Assembly (NCBI RefSeq): GCF_003111665.1
Contig: NZ_CP022188.1
Coordinates: forward strand, 1,054,001 to 1,118,000
From: Parazoarcus communis
GTDB taxonomy: Bacteria > Pseudomonadota > Gammaproteobacteria > Burkholderiales > Rhodocyclaceae
Length of the DNA: 64,000 nucleotides
Direction: 5' to 3'
In this document: positions 52,579-63,000 of the stretch, one piece after another
Layout of the letters: every line of letters starts with the position of its first letter
Position numbering within the stretch: position 1 is the stretch's first letter
Made by a program: the position numbers and the translations under genes
The notes under the pieces: generated by a model
Told to the model about the DNA's origin: nothing
Database searches by the model: none
What the model saw: the letters and a program-made list of their open reading frames with translations, nothing else

Positions 52579-53523
52579 ATGCTGTCGCTGTCACGCCTTA
52601 CCACCACCCTGCTTGCCACCTTCGCATTGAGCATGGGCGCGGCCCATGCCGCACCGATCGAAGTCACCGCCAGTTTCAGCATCCTTGGTGACATGGTCCG
52701 TGAGGTCGGTGGCGACCGGGTGACAATACAGACACTGGTCGGGCCGGACGAAGATGCGCATGGCTTCCAGCCGCGCCCATCGGATTCACGTCGTATCGGC
52801 AGCGCGCAGCTGGTCGTCGCCAACGGCCTCGGCTTCGACGACTGGATGACCCGACTGGCACGCTCGGGCGGCTACAAGGGTCCGATCGTGATCGGCAGCA
52901 CCGGCATCAAGACCATCGCAATGGCCGCAGACAAGCACGATCACGGCCACAATCATGACGACGGACACGGAAAAGAGGCAGGCATCGACCCGCACGCCTG
53001 GCAGGATGTCGGCAATGCACAACGCTACGTCAGCAATATCGCCGCGGCACTGATCGAGGTTGACCCGGCGGGCGCTGACCACTATCGCGCCAATGCCGAG
53101 CGCTATCAGGGCGAACTCAAGGCGCTCGATGCCGAGATCCGCAAGGCGCTGGGCAGCCTGCCAGCAGCGCGCCGCAAGGTGGTCAGTTCGCACGCGGCCT
53201 TCGGCTATTTCGCCCATGCCTACGATGTGCAATTCCTGTCACCAGTTGGCGTGTCGAACAATGCCGAGCCCACGGCAAAAGGCGTGGCACAGCTGATTCG
53301 CCAGCTCAGAAAGGAGAAAGTGCCGGCGATCTTCGTCGAGAACATCAGCGATCCGCGCCTGAGCGAGCGCATCCGCGCCGAAAGCGGTGCAGTGATGGGT
53401 GGCACGCTGTATTCGGACGCGCTATCGACCGCCGCCGGTCCGGCACCTACCTATGTGGCGATGATGCGCCACAATCTGAACACCCTCATGGCTGCGCTGA
53501 CATCCGCGCCGCCAGCCCGCTGA
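52579..53523 (+). CDS. znuA: High-affinity zinc-binding protein ZnuA
   Basis: A 314-residue periplasmic receptor. Signal peptide to about residue 25 (AAHAAP), then IEVTASFSILGDMVREVGGD. A His/Asp-rich loop (KHDHGHNHDDGHGKE, about 119-133) is characteristic of zinc rather than manganese receptors; further ligand His occur in DEDAHGFQPRP, IDPHAWQD and SSHAAFGYF. The start at 52579 has a GGAG-type site. The 3' end overlaps recD tail to tail by 38 nt. Confidence 0.94.
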   Translation: MLSLSRLTTTLLATFALSMGAAHAAPIEVTASFSILGDMVREVGGDRVTIQTLVGPDEDAHGFQPRPSDSRRIGSAQLVVANGLGFDDWMTRLARSGGYKGPIVIGSTGIKTIAMAADKHDHGHNHDDGHGKEAGIDPHAWQDVGNAQRYVSNIAAALIEVDPAGADHYRANAERYQGELKALDAEIRKALGSLPAARRKVVSSHAAFGYFAHAYDVQFLSPVGVSNNAEPTAKGVAQLIRQLRKEKVPAIFVENISDPRLSERIRAESGAVMGGTLYSDALSTAAGPAPTYVAMMRHNLNTLMAALTSAPPAR

Positions 53524-55336
53524 GGCGCACCGTCCGCAGCCCGCAGCCGGCTGCAAACACCCGCGCCGGCCCCGCCAGCGTGACCTGTCGCGCCGCGCGG
53601 GTCACGCCGGTGTACAGCAACTCGCGGGTGAGCACCCGTACCGGCTTTGCCGGCAGCACCAGCAACACCTCTTCGAACTCCGAGCCCTGACTCTTGTGCA
53701 CTGTCAGCGCAAAGGCGGTGTCATGCACCGGCAGGCGCAAGGGTGCAATGCAGCGGTAACTGCCGCCCGGCTGCGGGAAAAACACCATCAGCGTACCGCT
53801 GTCGTCCGGCAGACACAGGCCGATGTCGCCGTTGTACAGGCCGAGCAGCGCATCGTTGCGCAGCACGATCACCGGCCGTCCAAGCCATGCATGACCCGGG
53901 CCGCGCTCTGCCGGCAAGTCCAGCGCACTGCGCAAAACACGCTCCAGATGGGCGTTGAGTGCAACCAGCCCGCGCCCGCCCTCATGCACCGCCACCAGCA
54001 CGCGGAAGCGGTCGAAAGCCGCAAAAGCCGCTGCCACACGCGCCGGTGTGTCGGCGAAAGGCGCGCGCAAGGCCGCCAGATAAGGGGCGTAGCCGGCTTC
54101 CATCGCCGCCAGCGTGGCGTCGCCCAGGCGGGTACCTTCATCGTCAATCCAGCGTGCCGAGGGGTCTTCGCCGCCACGCAGCCAGGCCAGTGCCGCAACC
54201 CCCTCGCCGGCGTTGATGTTGGCCGCGAGTCGACCGATGCCGGAGTCCTGGCGGAAACGGTGGCTCTCGGTCAGCCAGACCACGCTGTCGGCCAGCGCCG
54301 GTGACGTGACAGGAGTCGGCAAGTCCGCCAGCGCCTGCGCCGGCGTGCCGGTCAGCAGCGCCAGTTGTTCGATGGTGCGCGCACTGAAGACACGCGCCGA
54401 GGAGAGTTCGGCAAACACCGCGCCGGCCTCGACCGCAGCGAGCTGGTCCTTGTCGCCGAGCAGGATCAAACGGGCATCGGGCGGCAGCGCGTCGAGCACC
54501 CGGGCCGCGAGTGCGAGATCGAGCATCGAGGCCTCGTCCACCACCAGCACATCGACCGCCAGCGGATTGCCGGCGTGATGACGAAAACGCCCGGCAAGCG
54601 GGGTGACGCCCAGCAAGCGGTGCAGGGTGTGGGCTTCGGCCGGCAGGCGCTTGCGCAGCTTCGCCGGCATGTCCGCCGCGCGGGCGCGCAGGGCTTCGAG
54701 CATGCGTGCCGCCGCCTTGCCGGTGGGTGCGGCGAGCGCGATCCGCAGCGTGGGCGTGAGCTCCAGCAGACAGGCGAGCAGGGCCGCCACCGTGGTGGTC
54801 TTGCCCGTGCCCGGCCCGCCGCTGATCACCGTCAGCCGCCCCTGCAGCGCGAGCGCGACTGCCAGCTTCTGCCAGTCCGGCCCCGGCGTTGATCGCGGCT
54901 TGAACAGCTTGTCGAGCGTGGTGCGCAAGCTGGGCGGCACGGCCTGGGCCGGCGCGCGGACACGCATCACCAGCGCCGCCGCGAGGCGCTGTTCGAGATC
55001 GAAAAAGCGCCGCAGGTACAGGCGGTCGTCGACGTCGAGCACCAGCGGATGCGCGCAGTTCACGGGTGGAAGCGGCGCAGCGAGCACCGTCACCCCGCTT
55101 TCGAGCAGCTTTGCGCGCAGTTCGCCAGGCGTGCAGGCGATGGCTTCATCCTGCGCGAGCTGCGCCAGCGGCAGACACACATCGCCCTCGCTCGCCGCCC
55201 GCGCAAGAGCACGCGCTGCCGCAGGCAACACCACACAGGCGGCTGCCGGCGCACCGAGCGTGGTCGCCCAGGCTTGCAGATGGCGCGCAAAGCCTTCGGC
55301 AAGGTCGAACTGCGGCATCGAATCCATTGCAGCCAT
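53486..55336 (-). CDS. recD: RecBCD exonuclease V subunit RecD
   Basis: A 616-residue 5'-3' helicase subunit. Walker A GGPGTGKTTT near residue 175, LVVDEASMLD, LLGDKDQLAAVEAG and HKSQGSEFEEVLL match RecD. The start (ATG overlapping the recB stop as TGATG) is preferred; upstream in-frame sequence is non-coding. Pairs with RecB and RecC to process double-strand ends. C-terminal 38 nt overlap znuA on the opposite strand. Confidence 0.93.
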   Translation of the reverse strand: MAAMDSMPQFDLAEGFARHLQAWATTLGAPAAACVVLPAAARALARAASEGDVCLPLAQLAQDEAIACTPGELRAKLLESGVTVLAAPLPPVNCAHPLVLDVDDRLYLRRFFDLEQRLAAALVMRVRAPAQAVPPSLRTTLDKLFKPRSTPGPDWQKLAVALALQGRLTVISGGPGTGKTTTVAALLACLLELTPTLRIALAAPTGKAAARMLEALRARAADMPAKLRKRLPAEAHTLHRLLGVTPLAGRFRHHAGNPLAVDVLVVDEASMLDLALAARVLDALPPDARLILLGDKDQLAAVEAGAVFAELSSARVFSARTIEQLALLTGTPAQALADLPTPVTSPALADSVVWLTESHRFRQDSGIGRLAANINAGEGVAALAWLRGGEDPSARWIDDEGTRLGDATLAAMEAGYAPYLAALRAPFADTPARVAAAFAAFDRFRVLVAVHEGGRGLVALNAHLERVLRSALDLPAERGPGHAWLGRPVIVLRNDALLGLYNGDIGLCLPDDSGTLMVFFPQPGGSYRCIAPLRLPVHDTAFALTVHKSQGSEFEEVLLVLPAKPVRVLTRELLYTGVTRAARQVTLAGPARVFAAGCGLRTVRLSGLAARMSAQP

Positions 55337-58300
55337 CAGTGCGCCACTCCGTCCACAGTCGCCCGCGCCGCCAGCAGATCGTCGAGCGCTTCGATCACCC
55401 GCCGCGGCGCACGGTGGCGGAAAACGCCGGCGGGCTGGCCACCCGCCTGCCAGCCCGGACGCACCCCACGCACGAAGAGGTAGAGCACGCCACCGAAATG
55501 GGTGTCGTAATCGTAGTCCGGGAGGCTGCGTGCGAGATGGCGGTGCAGCGCGACGGTATAGAGCAGATGCTGCAGGTGGTAGCCATGTGACTGCATCGCC
55601 CCTTCGAGCGCGGCGGGCCCGTAATCCGCAGGGCGTTCGCCGAGATGGTTGGACTTCCAGTCCAACACCCAGAAGCGGCCATCGTGCTCGAACACCAGGT
55701 CGATGAAGCCCTTGAGGTAGCCGGCGAGATCGGAGAACCCAAGCCGTGGCATGCGGTAGCCCTTGTCCGCCAGCCAGGCATTCAGGCGCACCGCCGACAG
55801 TTGCGGTGCCGGCAACTGGAAGCCGAGTTCGACCATGCGCTGCTTCTTCGGAATGCGGGACAGCACCAGCGGCGCCCGCCCGGCCTCGTCCACCAGCGTG
55901 GTGGCGAGCACGTCTTCGAGCAGGTGGCGCAGCATGCGCGGATGGCGCTCGGCCTCGGCCGCATTCGCCGCGGGCTGCGGATGCGCGCGCAGGGCGGCGG
56001 CAATGGCGTCGTCCCAGGTGCCGGAATCGGTGAAGTCGACGTTCTCGAACGCGGCGTGCAGGCAATCGCCCGCGGCCGGCCCGCGCGGAAAGCGCAGGAT
56101 GTCGTCTGCCGCGGGCGGCAGCAACACGCCAGCGTCAGCCTCGGCGGCCGTCTCGTCGTCTGCCTGCGCAAGCTGCGGCAGAATGCGGGCGTCGTGGTCG
56201 AGTGCCGCGGATTCATGTGATGCACCCGAAATCAGCGCACTGAAACTGCCCATGCGCCAGCCTGACGGAATCTGCGGCGGGCGCTGCGCCCGCGGCGTAC
56301 GACCGCCCGCCTCGGCCGGCGCCAGGGGATCGCCACTGCCATCGGGCAGATCCTCGAGCGCCATGACCGGCTTGCCGTCGAGCACACTGCGACCGACAAG
56401 GCTGCGCCACTGCGCATCGACCTCGGCCGGGCTGAGCTTTGCCTCGCACCACTTCTCGAGCCCATGTTCGGCACCAGCCACCATCCAGTTGAGCAGACTG
56501 CGGGCGCCCTCGCTGTAACTGGGGCGGCCAAAGCTCATGGTGGCGTAGCAGCCGACGGTGAGGTAGCAGCGATGCACCGCCCGCGTCAGCGCGACATAGA
56601 TCAGGCGCATGTCCTCGGCCTGGCGCTCGCGCTGCTGGCGAGCAGCGATCTCCTTGTCCGCAGCCGAGGCCATGCGGTAGTCGAGGATCAACTGGTCATC
56701 GTCGTCATGCCAGGCACGCATCGGCCCGCTGTCGCCCTTGGAGGGATAGCCGTCAAACAGGAAGGGGCAGAACACCACCCCGTATTCCAGCCCCTTGGCG
56801 CGGTGGATGGTGATGATCTGCACCAGGTTGCGATCCGACTCCAGGCGCAACTGGGCGGCCTCGCCACCGCTGCCGTCGGTACGCCGGGTGGCAAGCGTGC
56901 GCAGCAGCACTTCGGGCGACGCGCTGCCCGCCGCCTGCTGCAGCAATTCGGCGAGATGCATCAGATTGGTCAGACGACGCTCGCCGTCGTCGCGCGCCAG
57001 CAGTCGCGCAGCCACGCCATCATCGGCCATCCAGCGCCGCAGCATCACGCCGAAACCGTGGCGCAGCCAGGCGTCGCGCCAGGCGGCGAAGCGGTCGAGC
57101 ACGTCGAGCAGTGCCGCTTCGTCGTCGGCGAGTGCCGCCAGCGCGAGTGCATCGCGTCCCATCAGCGTAGTGGCGAGCGCGGCCTTGACCCGACGCTCGC
57201 GCGCCGGCTCACTGATCGCCAGCAGCACCCGCTCCAGCTCTTCCGCATCCTCGGTGACGAATACGCTCGCCTGCGACAACTCGACGCTCACCACCCCCAT
57301 GCGTGCCAGCGCCTGACGCATCCGCGCGCCCTGGCTGTGACTGCGCACCAGCACCGCGATGTCGCCCGGTGCCAGACCGCGATCACCGATGCGGACCGCT
57401 CCCCTGGCGCCCGCCGCCAGCAGGCGCGCAATCTCGGCCGCAGTGGCCGCCGCCGAACGCTGCATCGCCACCGCACGCGGGAGGCGGTCGCCGCCTTCTT
57501 CGCCCTCCTGCGCCTCGTCACGCGGGATACGCCACAACCGCAAGGCGGCAGGGCTGGTGCCGGAATGTGTTTGATCCTCAAGCGGCGCACGTTTGCGCTC
57601 GCCGCTGCCGACCGCGCGATAGTCGAGCCCGCGCAGCATGAACACTGCCGGATTGGCGCCGAACAGCCGGTTGCATGCTTCGATCAGCGTCGGAATCGAG
57701 CGCTGGTTGCGCCCCAGGCTGTAGCGCGTATCGGCCTTGTCGCGCGCGCTGAGATAGGTGAACAGATCGGCACTGCGAAAACTGTAGATCGCCTGCTTGG
57801 GGTCGCCCACCAGGAACAGGCTGCCGTGGCGGCCATCATGGCGGTAAATGCGATCGAAGATGGCGAACTGCAGCGGATCGGTATCCTGGAACTCGTCGAT
57901 CAGGGCCACCGGGTAGCGCGCATGCAGCGCCGCAGCCAGCCACGACTGCGTGCCCGAATGCAGGGCTTCGTAGGCATTCCACAGGATGTCGTCGAAGGAG
58001 ATCAGACGGCGCTCGCGCTTGCGCCGGCGCAAATCCTCCGCGCCGTGTTCGAGAAAGCGGCGCAGCAGTTGCAGGCGCGCCGCCTCCAGCCCTTCTTCGG
58101 CACGCGCGCGCGCTTCGAGCAGGGCGGAAGCGGCGTCGAAAAAGTCGTGCTGCGGTGGCGAAATGCCGCGCTTGAGACCGTCCTTTGTGGTCTTGTCGCT
58201 CAGGGTTTCGGCTGCCAGCAGATGCAACTTGCGATCCTTTTCGGCCGGGAGTGCGTGCAGCGCATTGCCGGCACCCAGCCAGTCGTCCCATTGCTGGCGC

Positions 58301-59097
58301 GCACGTTCGACGGTTTCGGGCTTGTAGCTGTTCTTGTTCAGGCCGTCGAGGGCGACGCCGAGCGCCGCCATTGCCGCATCTGCATCCGCCCACTGCGCGA
58401 CGGCCTCATCGTAGGCGAGCACCAGCGCATCACAGGCTGCATCCAGTTCATTCTGCGCGGGCGCCTCGTCCCACCGCACCTGCGCCAGGGGCCGCCCCAT
58501 CGCCGCCCGGAGTTGTGCGGCCCACGTCTCCGGGCAGTCGCCACGCTGCACCAGCAGTTCGACCAGCACTGGCGGCAATGCGCCGCTCGCGATCTCGCGA
58601 CGCCAGAAGTCCTGCGCCACTTCGAGGCGCAAGGCACTGTCGTCCTCAACCAGCTCTACTGCATAAGGCAGCACCGCAGCGAAGGGCGTGTCGGCCAGGG
58701 CGCGCTGGCAGAAACCGTGGATGGTGAAGATCGCCGCTTCATCGAAGGTCTGCAGCGCATGGCGCAGACGCTGGCTCATCAGCGCGTGGTCGATGCCGGC
58801 CGCGCTGACGGTGGCGATCAGCTGCGGCACGAAAGGGTCTGGCCCGGCATCGCCGCCGTCGAGCACGCGCAGGGTGTCGACGATGCGGTCGCGGATGCGG
58901 GTGGAAAGCTCGGCGGTCGCGGCCTTGGTGAAGGTCACCACCAGCAGCGACCCCACCTGCAGGTCACGCTCGAGCAGTTGCCGCAGGTAAAGCCCGCAGA
59001 TGTTCCAGGTCTTGCCCGTGCCCGCCGAGGCCTCGATCAGGCCAATACCGTCGAGCGAACAGCTGAAAACGTCGAGGTCGATGTCGGTCGGGGCCAT
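55336..59097 (-). CDS. recB: RecBCD exonuclease V subunit RecB
   Basis: A 1253-residue subunit with a UvrD-type helicase and a C-terminal nuclease. Walker A SAGTGKTW (about 25), TFTKAATAELSTRIRDRI, LIDEFQDTDPLQF, TIHRAKGLEYGVVF and the nuclease motif VLDWKSNHLG near residue 1155 are visible. Length is normal. It drives 3'-5' unwinding, cleaves DNA and loads RecA at Chi. Follows psd by 28 nt. Confidence 0.94.
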   Translation of the reverse strand: MAPTDIDLDVFSCSLDGIGLIEASAGTGKTWNICGLYLRQLLERDLQVGSLLVVTFTKAATAELSTRIRDRIVDTLRVLDGGDAGPDPFVPQLIATVSAAGIDHALMSQRLRHALQTFDEAAIFTIHGFCQRALADTPFAAVLPYAVELVEDDSALRLEVAQDFWRREIASGALPPVLVELLVQRGDCPETWAAQLRAAMGRPLAQVRWDEAPAQNELDAACDALVLAYDEAVAQWADADAAMAALGVALDGLNKNSYKPETVERARQQWDDWLGAGNALHALPAEKDRKLHLLAAETLSDKTTKDGLKRGISPPQHDFFDAASALLEARARAEEGLEAARLQLLRRFLEHGAEDLRRRKRERRLISFDDILWNAYEALHSGTQSWLAAALHARYPVALIDEFQDTDPLQFAIFDRIYRHDGRHGSLFLVGDPKQAIYSFRSADLFTYLSARDKADTRYSLGRNQRSIPTLIEACNRLFGANPAVFMLRGLDYRAVGSGERKRAPLEDQTHSGTSPAALRLWRIPRDEAQEGEEGGDRLPRAVAMQRSAAATAAEIARLLAAGARGAVRIGDRGLAPGDIAVLVRSHSQGARMRQALARMGVVSVELSQASVFVTEDAEELERVLLAISEPARERRVKAALATTLMGRDALALAALADDEAALLDVLDRFAAWRDAWLRHGFGVMLRRWMADDGVAARLLARDDGERRLTNLMHLAELLQQAAGSASPEVLLRTLATRRTDGSGGEAAQLRLESDRNLVQIITIHRAKGLEYGVVFCPFLFDGYPSKGDSGPMRAWHDDDDQLILDYRMASAADKEIAARQQRERQAEDMRLIYVALTRAVHRCYLTVGCYATMSFGRPSYSEGARSLLNWMVAGAEHGLEKWCEAKLSPAEVDAQWRSLVGRSVLDGKPVMALEDLPDGSGDPLAPAEAGGRTPRAQRPPQIPSGWRMGSFSALISGASHESAALDHDARILPQLAQADDETAAEADAGVLLPPAADDILRFPRGPAAGDCLHAAFENVDFTDSGTWDDAIAAALRAHPQPAANAAEAERHPRMLRHLLEDVLATTLVDEAGRAPLVLSRIPKKQRMVELGFQLPAPQLSAVRLNAWLADKGYRMPRLGFSDLAGYLKGFIDLVFEHDGRFWVLDWKSNHLGERPADYGPAALEGAMQSHGYHLQHLLYTVALHRHLARSLPDYDYDTHFGGVLYLFVRGVRPGWQAGGQPAGVFRHRAPRRVIEALDDLLAARATVDGVAH

Positions 59098-59125
59098 GAG
59101 CGCGAGAACGGCGGCGGAGTGAGGC

Positions 59126-59977
59126 TCAGGCCGTTGCCAGCGCGGCCATGGTTTCGCCCATGCGGATCGCCGCGCCGGGCGCCCACGCCGGGTTGAACTT
59201 CACCCTCGGTTTCGGAAACAGCATCACCACAGTGGAGCCGAGCAGGAAGCGTCCCATTTCCTCGCCTTTCTTGAGCGGGATGTCCTGATCTTCGTAGCGC
59301 CACTCGCGCACGCTCGCCGAGCGCGGCGGATTCACCACACCGTGCCACACCGTGGCCATGCTGCCGACAATGGTGGCGCCGACCAGCACCAGCACGAAGG
59401 GGCCGAAAGCCGATTCGAACACGCACACCACACGCTCGTTGCGTGCAAACAGTCCGGGCACACCGCGTGCGGTGGTCGGGTTGACCGAGAACAGCTCGCC
59501 CGGCACGTAGATCATCCGCGTCAGGCGGCCATCGCAAGGCATGTGGATGCGGTGATAGTCGCGCGGGCTGAGGTAGAGGGTGGCAAAGCTGCCGTCCTCG
59601 AAGCCTGCCGCCAGTTCCGCGTCGCCACCGACCAGCGCGGTGGTCGAGTAGGCATGGCCCTTGGCCTGGAAGATCTGGTCGCGCACGATCGGACCGAACT
59701 GGCTGATCGCACCATCGACGGGGCTGATCAGGTCGGCCTCGGCAAGCGGCCGCACACCGTCGCGCAAGGGCCGGGTGAAGAACTCGTTGAAGCTCGGATA
59801 GCTGCCGATATCCGGGTTGGCCGCCTCGTCCATGTTGACCCCGTAGCGGCCGACAAACCACTTGATCACGCGGGTGGTAAGCCCACCCGCACGCACGCCG
59901 GCCAGCTTTCCCGCCAACACGGTAAGCGCCTGCTTGGGCAGAAGGTACTGGGGCAGAACGGAAAGGCGGTCGGACAC
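59126..59977 (-). CDS. psd: Phosphatidylserine decarboxylase
   Basis: A 283-residue membrane-associated enzyme that makes phosphatidylethanolamine. It self-cleaves at LGST (Gly247-Ser248) to give the pyruvoyl group; the triad Asp88 (SPVDGA), His145 (HRIHMP) and Ser248 is visible. The GTG at 59977 is preferred over TTG at 60001, because AGG lies before it and the length then fits the family. Located between recC and recB on the same strand. Confidence 0.93.
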   Translation of the reverse strand: MSDRLSVLPQYLLPKQALTVLAGKLAGVRAGGLTTRVIKWFVGRYGVNMDEAANPDIGSYPSFNEFFTRPLRDGVRPLAEADLISPVDGAISQFGPIVRDQIFQAKGHAYSTTALVGGDAELAAGFEDGSFATLYLSPRDYHRIHMPCDGRLTRMIYVPGELFSVNPTTARGVPGLFARNERVVCVFESAFGPFVLVLVGATIVGSMATVWHGVVNPPRSASVREWRYEDQDIPLKKGEEMGRFLLGSTVVMLFPKPRVKFNPAWAPGAAIRMGETMAALATA

Positions 59978-60007
59978 AATGGATACCTGGAACAAGGACA
60001 ACTTAGG

Positions 60008-60048
60008 ATTATACCGGTGGCAGTGCCTGCGCTTCGTCCCGCGCAGGC
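60008..60048 (-). promoter_or_regulatory. Predicted psd promoter and upstream hairpin
   Basis: A perfect -10 TATAAT (minus strand, 60008-60013) lies 30 nt before the psd GTG. Just upstream is a perfect hairpin GCCTGCGC/GCGCAGGC (60025-60048) directly after the recC stop. Together they suggest psd (and recBD) can be transcribed separately from recC. The -35 is poor. Confidence 0.45.
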
Positions 60049-60049
60049 A

Positions 60050-63000
60050 TCAAGCCTGTTTGCCTGGCATCAGCCCGAGCCTTCCGTCTTCCAGGTGCGC
60101 ACGCAGAGGTGAAAGCACCCGCCGCGCAATGTCGAAGAAGGCCTCGTCCAGCGGGTCTCCGAGACCGCGCAGGGCCAGTCGGTACGCGGGATTCTGCGCT
60201 TCGCCGTATTCGGCACGCTGACCACCACTCCACTTCAACCTCGCTTTGGCAGCGCTCTCGTCATTGAAGATGAAGGCCCAGGCCGACTTCGGGAAGAAAT
60301 GCAGGGGTGCGCTCAGGCCTTGCCTGTAAAGCGCCAGCAAGTCGGCAAGCAGCCGCCTTGCGTTATCCGGCGTGACCGCATGCAGACGGAAGGCCCCGTC
60401 GCGCGAAAGCCCCAGGGTTTCGCAGGCCACACCCGGCGCCGGCGCAGCGCACAGCATCAGGTGGGCAAGCCAGGCGGCGAGGTAGTCTGCGGGTCGGGTG
60501 TCGTCATAACGGTGGCGCACCAAGCCTTGTGCATGCAGGTCACCAAAGGCCGCGCTCAGACGCCAGCACTCGGGCTTGCCGTCGGCCGCAAGGTCGAACT
60601 CGAGGGTACAGACATGCGCTGGCAGCGGCCTCGCCACGGCCGCCGCAACCTGCCGTGCGTAGTGGTCGAGCACGCTGACTTCGCGCTGCAGGGCCGCTGC
60701 ACCGAGCACGCCGGCAGGATATTCGCCACCGGCACGCGCAAGCTCAAGCAGTGCCTCTTGTGCCCCCTCCGCGGCCTGCGCCGCCCCGTCGCGTGCGAGC
60801 AGGGCCGGCAACAGTCGTGCAGCCAGCGCCTGCTGTCCCGGCCAGTCAGGCAGGAAGGGCTCGACATCCTCCAGTTCCTCGTCGGCCTCGGGCAGGTCGA
60901 GGCCGAGACGGTCGCGCAACAGGCTGCGGCAAGGATTGCGGAAGAAGCGGATCAATTGCTCCAGGCCGACCTCGCGCCAGGCCGCTTCCGGCGCAGGCAG
61001 CGGGGTCTCGAAGAAGGGGCGCTGCGGCACTGAAGGAGTGGTGTCGCCTTCGCTCTCTTCGCCCTCTCCGTCTTCGTCGGCCTCGTCCCACGCACTGTCC
61101 GGTACCGCCTGTGCAAGGCTGGACGCCCTGCGCAAGCGGGCAGCGAGCGCGGCCGCGTAGTCCTCGTGAAAGCTGCTCAGGCGCGCATCGGGCGAGGCGT
61201 CGGCAACGAAATATTCGATCGAGAAGGGCTGCAGCGGATGGGATACGGTCAGCCGGCGCCGGGCAGCTGCCAGCTGTTCGGGCTGCGACGCATCTTCGGC
61301 GCACGCCGTGGAAAGTGCGTCGAGCAGTTCGTCGACCAGTACCGAGGGCGGCAGCGGACTGCCGTCGCGCACGCTGCGCCCAACATGGGACAGATGCAGG
61401 ACATCGCGCGCCGAGAGCACCACGTCGAGGAACAGGTTGCGGTCATCAAGCCGGCGCTGACGATCACCGCGCTGCGGGCGGGCTGCCATGAGGTCGAACT
61501 CGGCCGGACGGTCGCTGCCGGGGAAGGCGCCCTGATCCAGCCCGATCACGCACACCACGCGGTAAGGCAGGCTGCGCAGCGAAGACAATGCGGAGAAGGT
61601 GACCGTCCCGCCGGGCACACCGCCGCGCGCCGGGTCGTCCAGCCGCGCCGCGAGCGCGGGATGCACGACGTCGAGCGCCACCCTGCCCGCCGGATGGCCG
61701 GCACCCATGTCATCGGTCAGTGCATTGATTGCGGCACGCACCTCGCGCACCGCTTCCGCCTGTTCGGCAGCCTCGCCGACGATGGCCTCGAGCGCACCGA
61801 GCAAGGCCTGACGCCAGCCCTCTGCATCGTGCGTGCGCAACAGGCTGTCGCGCAGTCGCTGCAAGGTCTCGGCGTAGCGCCAGAAACGCCCCAGCGCCAG
61901 TCCGGCACTGCCCTCCGGCGCGCCAGCAGCGATGCGTCCGGCAAAAGGTGCGGCATGTGCGGCTTCGCCTCCCGCCCAGGCCAGAAACAATCGGTGCAGG
62001 CCCTCTTCCAGCGTGTGCAGCGGCAGCGCCGCGGCGGCCTCGGCCTGCGCCGCATCCAGCCCCCAGCGAATACCCGCCGCCCGCATCCAGTCGTGAACGG
62101 TTTCGAGCTCGGACTCACCCAGCCCGAAGCACGCCGCCACCAGCGGCTGCTGCAGCAGATCGAACACACGGCTCGCCGGAAAACGGCTCGCCACCAGCGC
62201 CAGCAAACGGTCGAGCGCCTGCGCCACCGGGTTTTCCTGCGTACCGCCAAGGCCGGTAATGCGCCACGGGATGCGCCGGGCGAAGGGCGCCGTGCCGAAC
62301 ACCGCTTCGATCAGCGGCGCACACGCGTCGAGATCAGGGGTCAGCACCACAATCTCGTCTGGCCGCGGCGGATTGGGCCCCTTGAACAGGCCAAGCAGGC
62401 GGTCGTGCAGCCCTTCGAGTTCGCGGGTGCGCGAATGGCAGACATGCAGTTCGATGCTGCGATCGCCCGCGGGCAGGCTGATGCTGCCCGGTTCGAGGTC
62501 CTCAAGATCGAGTATCGCGTTGTGCAGGCGTGCGAGCAGATGGCGTCCCGGGTGCGGATCGAAGGCCACGTCCTCGACCACCGCATGCTCTCCCTCGAAC
62601 AGCAAGCCGATATGCGCCTGGGTCTGCTGCCCCCAGCCTGCGAGGAGGCGGTTGCCGGTTTCGTGAAACATGTCTTCCTGACGTGCGGCAAGCCACGACA
62701 GCCTGCGTGCATCGACGATCTCGAACCAGAACTCGCGGCAGGGGTTGAGCACGTACAGACGCACATCCACCACCCGCGAGAGCTCGCGCAGCATGTCCAG
62801 ATACAGCGGCGGCAGGGTCGGCAGGCCAAACACATGCACGGTTTTTGGCAGGCCGATTGTGGCGAGTTCGGCGTCGTCCATCCTCGCCACCCGGCTCAGG
62901 AAGAGCGCAGCCGGATGCGTCTGCCGCAGCGCCAGTCCGTCACGGATGCGCCGCCACAGATCGGCCTGCCAGGCCTCGTCGGCAGCCTCCGCCTCGCTTG

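Noticed and set aside
56464..59196. A 910-codon plus-strand open frame
   Set aside because: It is the mirror of recB, whose motifs are complete; high GC keeps the opposite strand free of stops.
59978..60001. TTG start for psd, eight codons longer
   Set aside because: The GTG at 59977 has a better ribosome site and gives the usual N-terminus.
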